A DNA stretch of 64,000 bases from Lutibacter sp. A80 (lineage in GTDB: Bacteria; Bacteroidota; Bacteroidia; Flavobacteriales; Flavobacteriaceae): NCBI RefSeq assembly GCF_022429645.1, contig NZ_CP092480.1, forward strand, positions 2,710,501 through 2,774,500, written 5' to 3'. Within the stretch, counting starts at the first letter, position 1. Every line of letters starts with the position of its first letter. Positions 44,005-52,683 of the stretch are shown here, piece after piece. The notes under the pieces are model-generated. The model was given only the letters and a program-made list of their open reading frames with translations, had not been told where the DNA came from and did not search any database. The translations under genes were made by a program, and so were the position numbers.

Positions 44005-44571
44005 TTAATTTTTAAACCAATTATCTTCCATACATTTTCTAAGTTGTGTTCTGGCTCTATGGATTATTACCCAAAGATTAGACGAACTAATTTCCAATTC
44101 CTTACATATTTCTTCTGTTTCAAATTGTTGTATAGTTTTCATTCTAAATACCATAGCATATTTTTCAGGTAAGTTGTTTATGCATTTTTCTAAAGCAGTA
44201 TTTAACTCTTTATTTTCAATATTTTTTTCTATTTCGTTATTCCAATCAGAAGGAACTCTTTCTTCTATCCAATCACCTTCATTTTCACCATCTGAATAAA
44301 AATTCATTTTTACTTCAGCCTTACCTTTTACAGAATTTATTTTTCTATAATAGTCAATAATTTTTCTTTTTAATATTGAAATTAACCAAGTTCGCTCACT
44401 TGCTTTTCCTTGAAAATTATCTTTAGCATTTAGACCCGCAAAGAAGGTGTCTTGTACTAAATCTTTTGCTAAATCGTGGTTGTTAACTCTACTAATAGTA
44501 TAGTTAAACAGGTAATCTGCATGAAGTGTAACCCATTGCTCGGGATTTAAAATATGTTTTTTAGTACTCAT
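44005..44571 (-). CDS. ECF-type RNA polymerase sigma factor
   Basis: 188 residues. Region 2 (about 18-85, with the DLVQDTFFAGL segment and the ERTWLISILKRKIIDYYRK recognition part) and region 4 (about 128-180, NNLPEKYAMVFRMKTIQQFE and a helix-turn-helix with ISSSNLWVIIHRARTQLRKCM). No sigma-70 region 1 or 3. A Cys-rich HxxxCxxC partner gene follows 10 bp downstream. The C-terminal ending CMEDNWF is common in flavobacterial ECF sigmas of this type. Which promoters it reads cannot be told from this window. Confidence 0.92.
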   Translation of the reverse strand: MSTKKHILNPEQWVTLHADYLFNYTISRVNNHDLAKDLVQDTFFAGLNAKDNFQGKASERTWLISILKRKIIDYYRKINSVKGKAEVKMNFYSDGENEGDWIEERVPSDWNNEIEKNIENKELNTALEKCINNLPEKYAMVFRMKTIQQFETEEICKELEISSSNLWVIIHRARTQLRKCMEDNWFKN

Positions 44572-44652
44572 TAAGTTTAAACTTAGAGCTAAATTAATTA
44601 TTTAAATTAGAAATAACTCTAAATTTAATCTTAATTAATGTGTATTCATAAT

Positions 44653-47600
44653 TTATTTTTCGCTAATAAGGTTTGCGTAGTGATTTATTAGTTCAAATAT
44701 TTTTTTTCTATCGATAGGTTTTGTTAAATAATCATCAAATCCTTTATTTAATGCATTTTCTTTATCAGATTCCATAGCAAAAGCAGAAAGGGCAACTATT
44801 GGTAAATTAGGTTTTTCTTGTTTAATTTTAAGCATTGCTTCGTTACCATTTATTATTGGCATTTTAATATCCATTAATATTAGGTTAATTTCTGGGTTTG
44901 ATAAAGCAATATCAATAGCTTCTTTACCATTTATGGCTTCAACAATTTTATAAGGTGTTGTAGAGAATAACTCATTAATATATAACATGTTATATTCTTC
45001 GTCTTCTGCTACTAATATTGTAATTTCTTGATTAATTGATGGGTTGTTTTTTGTTGTATCTAGTTCGCTTTTCATAACTTTTGGGTTTTTTATAACTTTT
45101 TTAAATGGAATTGTAAAAAATATTGTTGTTCCATTCTTATTAGATTCTATCCAAATTTCACCGTTAAATAATTCAATAAACTTTTTGGATATTGACAAGC
45201 CAAGTCCTGTACCTTTCTTTTGTTTATTTAAGTCTAAATTACCTTGAATAAATCTATTGAAAATTGTAGTATGCAATTTTTTATCAATTCCAATACCTGT
45301 ATCTTTTACATAAAAGTGTAAGTTGTTGTTTATGAGTTTATAACCTACTTCAATACTCCCTTTATCTGTAAACTTAAATGCATTTGATATTAAATTGGTT
45401 AGTATTTGATGTAATTTAGTTTTATCTATTTTAATTATACAATCGGTGTCGTTTAAACCTTTTTTACATATAAATTCTAGGTTTTCTTTTTTGGCAATTG
45501 GAGCATAAAAAGCGTAAATACCATCTAGTAACTTATTAATATTTACGTTTGTATAATTTAGTTGAATTGCTCCAGCTTCAATTTTTGAAATATCTAAAAT
45601 ATCATTTACAATTGAAAGTAGTTGCTTACTACTATTTATTACAATTTCAGCATATTTTTTTCGAACATCTTCTGGTAATTCTGAATTTAAAAACAGTTCT
45701 GAGAAACCGATGATACCGTTCATTGGTGTTCTTATTTCGTGACTCATGTTTGCTAAAAATGCAGATTTTAACTTGTCTGATTCCTGTGCTTTTATGAGTG
45801 CTTTTTTAAGGTCGTTAGCTGCATTATTTTTTTCAATAGCGATACTAATTTGGTTTGCAACAAACTCTAATAATTGTAAATCGTTTTGATTGTATGCATT
45901 GCTATCTTTATAACTTTGTACACCTATTGCTCCAAATACTTCAGTTTGTGTTTTAAGCGGTACTCCTGCCCATATTTTGGCTGGTTCACCAATCATATCA
46001 ACAATGCCTTTTTCAATTAATTTATTGTGGGTTTCTGTATCTACTAATAATGGTTTTTCTGTTTTTATTACATAACCTGTTAGCGATCTTTCTAAAGGAA
46101 ACTCCTGTGTTCTATCTTTTTCATCAACAACAAAAGGTAAGCTAATGGTCTTATTTTCTTTATTGTATAAGGCAATGTAAAAATTAGTAGTATCAATTAT
46201 TTTATGGAGATTATTTTTAATAAAAGTGCTAAATTCATTAAAATCATCTATAGTTAACGCTGCTTTTGAAATATCATATAAAACACTTTCTAATTCCTCT
46301 TTTTTTACTCTTTCAGAAATATCTTTAATAACAGCATGAATTCTTGTTATATTATCATTTTCTTCAATTTTTGTTAATGAAACTTCAGCTGGAAAAATGC
46401 TTCCATTCATTTTTTGATGGTACCACTTAAACCTTACACTGCCTTTATCTAAAGCAATTTTCATAAATTTATTAAATTCATCGTAAGTATTTTTCCCATC
46501 AGGCTGTTTTAGTGGTGAAATATCTGCAGGATGTAATTTTAGCAGTTGTTTTTTATCTTGATATTCAAAAACTCTTAAAGTAGCTTTATTACAATTGGTT
46601 ATAATTCCATCTTTAATAATTACAACAGCATCCATCGATTTTTCAAAAATATCTCGGTATTTTTTTTCAGATTTTTCTAAAAGTTTTTTTGAATTTAAAT
46701 TTTCGGTAATATCATTACCCATAGATGCTACTCCGGTTATATTTCCTTCAGAATCTTTTAAGGTAACATTATACCAATCGCAAATAATTTCTTTTCCACT
46801 TTTTGTAATATTTTTATTGGTATTTCTATAGCCTCCTTTTTGCTGCAATAATTTATTCCATATTTTATCAATTTCATCGATGTAACTTTTATCGATAATT
46901 AAATCTTTTATATGTTTACCAAAGGCTTCTTTTGCTGTAAATTCAAAAATTCTTTCGGCTGCATTATTCCATTTAATTACTTTAAAGTCTTTATCCCAAA
47001 TAATTGAAGCTAAAGGTGTATTTTCAAACTGATCTTGTAATCTTTGGTTACTCTCATAAAATAAATCTTGTGTTCTTTTTTTATCAGTAATATCTTCAAC
47101 AACTGCTTGAATGTAGGTAATGTTTTTATTGATATCTTTTGTGAAATCATACCTTGCATCAATCCATTTAATCGCTCCTTTTTTTGTAATTATTCTAAAG
47201 GGTTTAGCTTTAAATCCTTTAGTTTTTTTATGTTTTATTTTTTTGAATATTTTACCTCTAATCATTGGTAAATCTTCAGGATGTACTAATTCGTGAACAT
47301 TTATTTTTCCGTTTAAAAGTTCATTTTGTGTATATCCAAAAAGTTTTTCTGAATTTTCAGATGCAAATATTACAGGAAAATTAAATTTATTCTCACAAAG
47401 TATTGCAATTGTAGGGCTTTTATTTATAATATTATAAGCTTCCTTAATAGTGTTTTCCGAGTTTTTTTTGTCTGTTATTTCGTGGAAAAAAATTAAAATC
47501 TCATTTTTTGATGGAATTATTCTATTTTCAAACCATCTATTTTTAGGTGCAAAGTAGCTTTCAAAACTTACTGGTTTTTTTGTTTTTAAAGCTTTTTTGT

Positions 47601-48702
47601 ATTCTGTATAAAATTTATCACCTTTTTTTACAGGAAAATTTTCCCAAATGGGTTTTCCTATAAGTTTATTAGCTTGTTTCCCTATTATATTTTCAGCTTT
47701 AGTATTTAAATATAAATAAGATGAATTATTATCTAATATTACAAAGCCATCCTTTATTCCAGAAAGTGTGTTTGATAATAGGTTTTTTGTTGTGTTTAAT
47801 TTTTGTTCAAAAAAAACATTCTCGCTTATATCTTGTACAATACCAATAATTCTAGATAATTTAGATTTTTCAAAAATTACATTTCTTTTTTCAAAAATAT
47901 ATTTAAGGTTATTGTCTTTTGTTATAATGCGGTATTTTAATTCTTGATTAGATTTACCTGATAGATTTTCAAAATTGTAGTTTATTACTTTTTCTCTATC
48001 ATCTGGATGTATATATTGAGTAAAATAATCAATATCAAATTTTTTATTAGTTGGCGTTTCTCCAATTATTTTAAAAATTTGATTTGTGCATTCAATTTCT
48101 TTTGTTTTTATATTATAAAACCAACTTCCAATTTTAGCAACTATTTCAGACTCCTTATACCTATTTTCACTATTTATTAAAGCCCTCCGTGCAGCTATTT
48201 TTTTAGTAATATTTTCTACAGATAAAATTACACAATCACTTTTTAAATTGTTATTTTCAATTAAATTAAATTTAATATGAACATCAAATTCCTTTCCATC
48301 TAGTGTTTTGTTTACAGTCTCTATTTCTGTTTCACTTACTCCAGTTAAAATATCGAGTATTAATTTTTGATACTCTTTACTAGACTTTTCTGGGTATACA
48401 TTTTTAATGTTTTCTATTAAATCTTCTCTGTTTTTTGCATTGTAGAGTTGTACAGCTTTTGCGTTTACATCTTTTATTTTTGTTAATGAAACTATTTTAT
48501 TAATTACATCTGGATTTTCTTTAATGTAGGTTTCTAAATCAATGTTTTTTTTTGAAACAATTGATTTAATATATTTTTTAGCATCCGAAAAATCTTCAAT
48601 AATTAAAGCAACTGGAGAATATTCGAAAAATGAAAAATACGTATCAGTATTTTTACTAATATCGTTTTCAGATTTTATGTTAGTTAGATGGTCTCTGGTC
48701 AT
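44653..48702 (-). CDS. Large soluble hybrid histidine kinase with multiple PAS, a GAF and a receiver domain
   Basis: 1349 residues with no membrane segment. About six PAS domains (from about 22 to 800; several PAC-type ends such as VENITKK, VQDISEN and VVEDITDKKRT), a GAF domain (about 810-955, with GAIGVQSYKDSNAYNQND), HisKA with phospho-accepting His988 in SHEIRTPMNGI, a HATPase (KGTGLGLSISKKF) and a C-terminal receiver with Asp1278 in ILMDIKMP. The architecture is a signal-integrating hybrid kinase; ligands are unknown. It is an orphan: no response regulator adjoins. A second small kinase lies directly upstream on the same strand (96-bp gap). Confidence 0.92.
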   Translation of the reverse strand: MTRDHLTNIKSENDISKNTDTYFSFFEYSPVALIIEDFSDAKKYIKSIVSKKNIDLETYIKENPDVINKIVSLTKIKDVNAKAVQLYNAKNREDLIENIKNVYPEKSSKEYQKLILDILTGVSETEIETVNKTLDGKEFDVHIKFNLIENNNLKSDCVILSVENITKKIAARRALINSENRYKESEIVAKIGSWFYNIKTKEIECTNQIFKIIGETPTNKKFDIDYFTQYIHPDDREKVINYNFENLSGKSNQELKYRIITKDNNLKYIFEKRNVIFEKSKLSRIIGIVQDISENVFFEQKLNTTKNLLSNTLSGIKDGFVILDNNSSYLYLNTKAENIIGKQANKLIGKPIWENFPVKKGDKFYTEYKKALKTKKPVSFESYFAPKNRWFENRIIPSKNEILIFFHEITDKKNSENTIKEAYNIINKSPTIAILCENKFNFPVIFASENSEKLFGYTQNELLNGKINVHELVHPEDLPMIRGKIFKKIKHKKTKGFKAKPFRIITKKGAIKWIDARYDFTKDINKNITYIQAVVEDITDKKRTQDLFYESNQRLQDQFENTPLASIIWDKDFKVIKWNNAAERIFEFTAKEAFGKHIKDLIIDKSYIDEIDKIWNKLLQQKGGYRNTNKNITKSGKEIICDWYNVTLKDSEGNITGVASMGNDITENLNSKKLLEKSEKKYRDIFEKSMDAVVIIKDGIITNCNKATLRVFEYQDKKQLLKLHPADISPLKQPDGKNTYDEFNKFMKIALDKGSVRFKWYHQKMNGSIFPAEVSLTKIEENDNITRIHAVIKDISERVKKEELESVLYDISKAALTIDDFNEFSTFIKNNLHKIIDTTNFYIALYNKENKTISLPFVVDEKDRTQEFPLERSLTGYVIKTEKPLLVDTETHNKLIEKGIVDMIGEPAKIWAGVPLKTQTEVFGAIGVQSYKDSNAYNQNDLQLLEFVANQISIAIEKNNAANDLKKALIKAQESDKLKSAFLANMSHEIRTPMNGIIGFSELFLNSELPEDVRKKYAEIVINSSKQLLSIVNDILDISKIEAGAIQLNYTNVNINKLLDGIYAFYAPIAKKENLEFICKKGLNDTDCIIKIDKTKLHQILTNLISNAFKFTDKGSIEVGYKLINNNLHFYVKDTGIGIDKKLHTTIFNRFIQGNLDLNKQKKGTGLGLSISKKFIELFNGEIWIESNKNGTTIFFTIPFKKVIKNPKVMKSELDTTKNNPSINQEITILVAEDEEYNMLYINELFSTTPYKIVEAINGKEAIDIALSNPEINLILMDIKMPIINGNEAMLKIKQEKPNLPIVALSAFAMESDKENALNKGFDDYLTKPIDRKKIFELINHYANLISEK

Positions 48703-48798
48703 TTTAAAAATTCTTCTAGGGGTTCTTCCGAATATTTAAAGATACACAATTTTTATTTTTATTACTATATTTAAAAGAAGTGTAAATAAAATTACTGC

Positions 48799-49596
48799 TT
48801 AAACACTTTTCGGTAATGTTAATTTTACTGTAGTACCTTCATTTAAAATACTTTTTATTGAAAGTGTACCGTTGTGTTTTTTTATTATTTTTTGAGCTAG
48901 AGGAAGACCTAGACCTATACATTTTTTTCTTTCTAAATCGTATTTATCTACTGTAAAAAAATCTTTAAAAACATTATCTAAATTTTTTTCAGAAATACCA
49001 ATACCTTTATCGGTTATTACGGTTTCAATACTTGTATTAGTTGTGGTTATAGCAATAGTAACGTTAGATTCTTTGTTTGAAAAACGCACAGCATTATCTA
49101 TTATTTGTTTTAGAGCTAATGCAATTTTTTCATCATCTATTGTTATTTCAAATGCATTTTTTGCGGTTTCTTCAGTTAAAATTGTAATATTCCTTTGTGT
49201 ATTGTTACTTATTTTATCTTTAGTTTCTTCAACCAAATCAGTATAAGTTGTTTTTTTGAAACTGTATACACAGTCGGGATTATTTATACCTTGAAAAATT
49301 GAAAAATTATTTAATAAATCAATCGCATATTTGGATGTGTCTTTTATAATATTTAGATGTTTTTCAAGTTTTTCTTGAGTATATACATCTAAATCTTCTA
49401 GCATCATTTCCGAAAAACAAAACGCATTACCAATTGGGTTTTTTAAATTATGTGTTAGTTTATTTAGTAATTGGTTATGCTTACTGTTGTTTGTTTCTAA
49501 TAAACTTGTTTGTTTTTTTAACTTTAAACTTAAGTCAATAATTTTATCTTCAAGTTCTGTAATGTATGCTTCAGAATTTTTAGTGGGGTTTTTCAA
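48799..49596 (-). CDS. Small soluble histidine kinase
   Basis: 265 residues, no membrane segment. An N-terminal coiled coil (about 9-35) leads into a HisKA domain with His49 in NKLTHNLKNPIGNAFCFSEM, followed by the HATPase (about 150-262, IIDNAVRFSNKE, TDKGIGISEKNL and CIGLGLPLAQKI). No input domain is seen beyond the coil, so it probably senses through a partner. It lies just upstream of the large hybrid kinase, on the same strand, and could act with it. Confidence 0.87.
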   Translation of the reverse strand: MKNPTKNSEAYITELEDKIIDLSLKLKKQTSLLETNNSKHNQLLNKLTHNLKNPIGNAFCFSEMMLEDLDVYTQEKLEKHLNIIKDTSKYAIDLLNNFSIFQGINNPDCVYSFKKTTYTDLVEETKDKISNNTQRNITILTEETAKNAFEITIDDEKIALALKQIIDNAVRFSNKESNVTIAITTTNTSIETVITDKGIGISEKNLDNVFKDFFTVDKYDLERKKCIGLGLPLAQKIIKKHNGTLSIKSILNEGTTVKLTLPKSV

Positions 49597-49791
49597 ATCA
49601 GTTAAATTTTTGCAAAATTAATTTTAATATATTTACTATCAAAGTTTTACCTTTAATTTTATCAATATCCGAACTATTACCTGTTAAAAGTACATTTTAT
49701 TTAGTTTTTTTTATTAATACTACTGTTTAATCTTCATACTAATAATCTTAATTTTCATTACTTTTACCCTTTACTTAAAAATTGAACAAAA

Positions 49792-50610
49792 ATGTCAACT
49801 GCAAAAAAAAGTTACAAAAAGATTACAACAAAATCATTAACTGATATGAAAAAAAATGGCGAGAAAATTGCCATGCTAACTGCTTACGATTATACTATGG
49901 CTAAAATTGTAGATAATGCAGGAATAGATATAATTTTAGTTGGTGATTCTGCTTCTAATGTAATGGCTGGTCATGAAACCACTTTGCCTATTACTTTAAA
50001 TCAAATGATTTATCATGCTAGTTCTGTTGTTAGAGCAACTAACAGATCTCTTGTTGTTGTAGATTTACCTTTTGGTAGTTATCAAGGAAATTCTAAAAGT
50101 GCCTTAGATTCTGCCATAAGAATTATGAAAGAATCTGGAGGACATTCTGTTAAATTAGAAGGTGGTAGTGAAATTGCTGAATCTATTTCAAGAATTTTAA
50201 CTGCAGGAATTCCTGTAATGGGACATCTTGGATTGACACCACAATCTATTTATAAGTTTGGAACTTTTACTGTTAGAGCAAAAGAAGAACAAGAAGCAGC
50301 TAAACTTTTAGAAGATGCTAAATTATTAGAACAATTAGGTTGTTTTGCATTGGTACTTGAAAAAATACCTGCAGCTTTAGCCGAAAAAGTAGCTAAAAGT
50401 ATTTCTATTCCAGTAATTGGAATTGGAGCTGGAAATGGAGTTGATGGTCAAGTATTAGTTACTCATGATATGTTAGGAATGACCCAAGAATTTCATCCAA
50501 GATTTTTACGAAGATATTTAGATCTTTATGATGAAATGACTGGAGCTTTCCAAAGCTATATTTCAGATGTTAAAAGTAAAGACTTTCCAAACGATAAAGA
50601 ACAGTATTAA
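49792..50610 (+). CDS. panB: 3-methyl-2-oxobutanoate hydroxymethyltransferase
   Basis: 272 residues, complete. TIM-barrel enzyme with [19 protein letters not shown], the [20 protein letters not shown] motif, GHLGLTPQ and [15 protein letters not shown] near the end. It makes ketopantoate from 2-oxoisovalerate and methylenetetrahydrofolate, the first step of pantothenate synthesis. It is followed 2 bp later by a hydroxyacid dehydrogenase gene; no panC or panD adjoins. Confidence 0.96.
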   Translation: MSTAKKSYKKITTKSLTDMKKNGEKIAMLTAYDYTMAKIVDNAGIDIILVGDSASNVMAGHETTLPITLNQMIYHASSVVRATNRSLVVVDLPFGSYQGNSKSALDSAIRIMKESGGHSVKLEGGSEIAESISRILTAGIPVMGHLGLTPQSIYKFGTFTVRAKEEQEAAKLLEDAKLLEQLGCFALVLEKIPAALAEKVAKSISIPVIGIGAGNGVDGQVLVTHDMLGMTQEFHPRFLRRYLDLYDEMTGAFQSYISDVKSKDFPNDKEQY

Positions 50611-50612
50611 TT

Positions 50613-51554
50613 ATGAAAATTCTTCATTTAGATACAAATCATCCATTATTGATTACTAAACTAAACGATTTAGGATGTCAAAATGTTGAAAATTATACTG
50701 CTTCTAAAACTGAGATAGAAGCAATAATTTCTGATTATGATGGTATTGTAATTAGAAGTAGATTTAAAATTGATAAAACTTTTATAGATGCTGCTACTAA
50801 TTTAAAATTCATTGCTAGGGTAGGAGCAGGATTAGAAAGTATTGATGTTGAGTATGCTCATAAAAAGGGAATCCATTTAATTTCTGCACCTGAAGGTAAC
50901 AGAAACGCTGTTGGAGAACAAGCGCTTGGTATGTTATTGGCTTTGTTTAATAATTTAAAAAAAGCCGATCTAGAAATAAGAAATGGAAAATGGTTACGAG
51001 AGGATAATAGAGGTATAGAATTAGAAGGTAAAACTATAGGTATTATTGGTTACGGTAATATGGGAAAAGCTTTTGCTAAAAAATTAAAAGGTTTTGATGT
51101 AGAGCTTATTTGTTATGATATTAAAGCTAATGTAGGAGATGATAATTGTACCCAAGTTCCGCTACAAGAGTTACAAGCAAAAGCGGACGTTTTAAGCTTA
51201 CATACTCCATTTAACAAGCTATCGCATAAAATGGTAGATTTAGACTTTATAAATGCTTTTAAAAAGCCTTTTTACCTTATAAATACCGCTAGAGGTTCTG
51301 CTGTAGTAACAGATGATTTAGTAGAAGCATTAATTTGTAAAAAAGTTTTGGGTGCTTGTTTAGATGTACTAGAATACGAAAAATTATCTTTTGAAAATTT
51401 ATTTGAAAATGATAACCTACCAGAAGCCTTTAATTATTTAATTAATGCTAATAATGTGTTATTAACACCGCATATTGCTGGTTGGACAGTTGAATCTAAA
51501 ATTAAACTTGCACAAACCATAGTTGATAAGATTTACGAAACATTTATTAAATAA
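50613..51554 (+). CDS. NAD-dependent D-2-hydroxyacid dehydrogenase (phosphoglycerate dehydrogenase-like)
   Basis: 313 residues. The catalytic and NAD-binding halves are typical of the family: the Rossmann motif GIIGYGNMGKAF (near 144), the catalytic Arg in NTARGSAVV, a Glu in LDVLEYE and the final His in LLTPHIAGWT. It resembles phosphoglycerate dehydrogenase without the regulatory ACT domain. It starts 2 bp after panB. Since panB makes ketopantoate, a reductase for it could be wanted, but ketopantoate reductase (PanE) belongs to another family, so I do not assign that. Confidence 0.88.
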   Translation: MKILHLDTNHPLLITKLNDLGCQNVENYTASKTEIEAIISDYDGIVIRSRFKIDKTFIDAATNLKFIARVGAGLESIDVEYAHKKGIHLISAPEGNRNAVGEQALGMLLALFNNLKKADLEIRNGKWLREDNRGIELEGKTIGIIGYGNMGKAFAKKLKGFDVELICYDIKANVGDDNCTQVPLQELQAKADVLSLHTPFNKLSHKMVDLDFINAFKKPFYLINTARGSAVVTDDLVEALICKKVLGACLDVLEYEKLSFENLFENDNLPEAFNYLINANNVLLTPHIAGWTVESKIKLAQTIVDKIYETFIK

Positions 51555-51670
51555 CTTAAACAAGAGCCAAGTACTACACTAAGTTAAACTATACTATCTC
51601 TAAATTTAAGCTTTAAGTTACTTAATTTTTATATTACTAAAATAAACGCTTTTTATTAAATAACAAGCAA

Positions 51671-51701
51671 AAAAAAGGCTACCAAATTGGTAGCCTTTTT
51701 G
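51671..51701. terminator. Bidirectional intrinsic terminator
   Basis: Stem AAAAAGGCTACCAA (51672-51685) with TTGGTAGCCTTTTT (51687-51700). A- and T-runs on both sides serve the plus-strand dehydrogenase gene and the minus-strand barrel gene. Confidence 0.85.
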
Positions 51702-51723
51702 TAATATAGTAATATCCCACAAG

Positions 51724-52593
51724 TTAAAATTTGAACCCAACTTTAAAGTTATATTGAGCAAACATTGAAAATGTACTATTTTCTACTTCTAAATTACTTA
51801 GTTCAGGAGCAGGAGACTTAACGCTAGTAGCGTAAGTATAAGATAATGGTTTTATTTCAAAACCAATAAATAATCCTTTTGCTACATAGTAATCTACACC
51901 AGCAATAGCTTGTGCACTATATGCAACAACTTCGTAATGACGAGACCCAGTATCAGGAATAGAAACATTTCCATTTGTATCAATAGAAGCTGGTGTAAAC
52001 ACAGACCCTCTTGCATAATCAAATGGTAAGTTTACCCCAACATAAGGAAATAATCTCTCATTTTTTGTTTTTAATAAAAATTCAGCACCAATAGAGAATT
52101 GCGCTTGAGTTTCCTCAGTTGCATCAACAGCACCATAATTTGGAATAATCCAATTACCAGTAGTAGGATCTTGTACTCCAGGTACATTAACTTGGAAAGG
52201 TGTATCTCTTAAAATAAGAGCACCACTCGCTTTTAATGCAATTTTATCACTCACATAATATCTAAATTCAGCACCAGTCATATTAGTAATGCTGTTTTCA
52301 TTAGCGCTAACCTCTTTAACATAAAGTTGGCTACTATAAACAGTATTAGAACTAGATGAGGTTGGATTAGAAGCATTTGACCCAGGCACATACAAACTGT
52401 AATTTGCAAAATTACCTTGTCCAAATAACATTTGAGCTGTAAAATCTCCTTTTTTTGGAGCAAACCTTGGAGCGTCTTTACATTCTTTACACTCTTGTTT
52501 ATCCCCTTTTTTGTGTGAATCTTTATCTTGAGCACTCATACCTACAACGGTAAACGTTGCCAGTAAGATGCTTAAAATTATTTTGTTTTTCAT
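51724..52593 (-). CDS. Outer-membrane beta-barrel protein
   Basis: 289 residues from the ATG at 52593. The longer in-frame start at 52662 would put 23 charged residues before the signal peptide, so it is rejected. Signal peptide ending GMSAQ (about residue 22), a short Lys/Asp/Cys segment (KKGDKQECKECKDA), then a barrel of alternating hydrophobic strands ending FKVGFKF (terminal Phe). It is the kind of small porin-like barrel found widely in Bacteroidota. It follows the Ala-rich coiled-coil lipoprotein gene, separated by an 11-bp hairpin, and probably shares its promoter. Confidence 0.82.
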   Translation of the reverse strand: MKNKIILSILLATFTVVGMSAQDKDSHKKGDKQECKECKDAPRFAPKKGDFTAQMLFGQGNFANYSLYVPGSNASNPTSSSSNTVYSSQLYVKEVSANENSITNMTGAEFRYYVSDKIALKASGALILRDTPFQVNVPGVQDPTTGNWIIPNYGAVDATEETQAQFSIGAEFLLKTKNERLFPYVGVNLPFDYARGSVFTPASIDTNGNVSIPDTGSRHYEVVAYSAQAIAGVDYYVAKGLFIGFEIKPLSYTYATSVKSPAPELSNLEVENSTFSMFAQYNFKVGFKF

Positions 52594-52633
52594 ATTATTA
52601 AAGTTCTTTAAGATTCGACTAATTTGTTTAATA

Positions 52634-52659
52634 AAACTGGAGAGCGAACTCTCCAGTTT
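52634..52659 (-). terminator. Intercistronic hairpin with UUCG loop
   Basis: Perfect 11-bp stem, AAACTGGAGAG (52634-52644) with CTCTCCAGTTT (52649-52659), and a 4-nt loop reading TTCG on the minus strand. Only a short T-run follows, so it may be a leaky terminator or an mRNA-stabilising hairpin between the lipoprotein and barrel genes. Confidence 0.65.
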
Positions 52660-52683
52660 CAATATTTCTTAAAAAAACTTTAA

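Noticed and set aside
50613-51554. Ketopantoate reductase paired with panB
   Set aside because: The motifs are those of the D-2-hydroxyacid dehydrogenase family, not PanE; adjacency alone is not enough.
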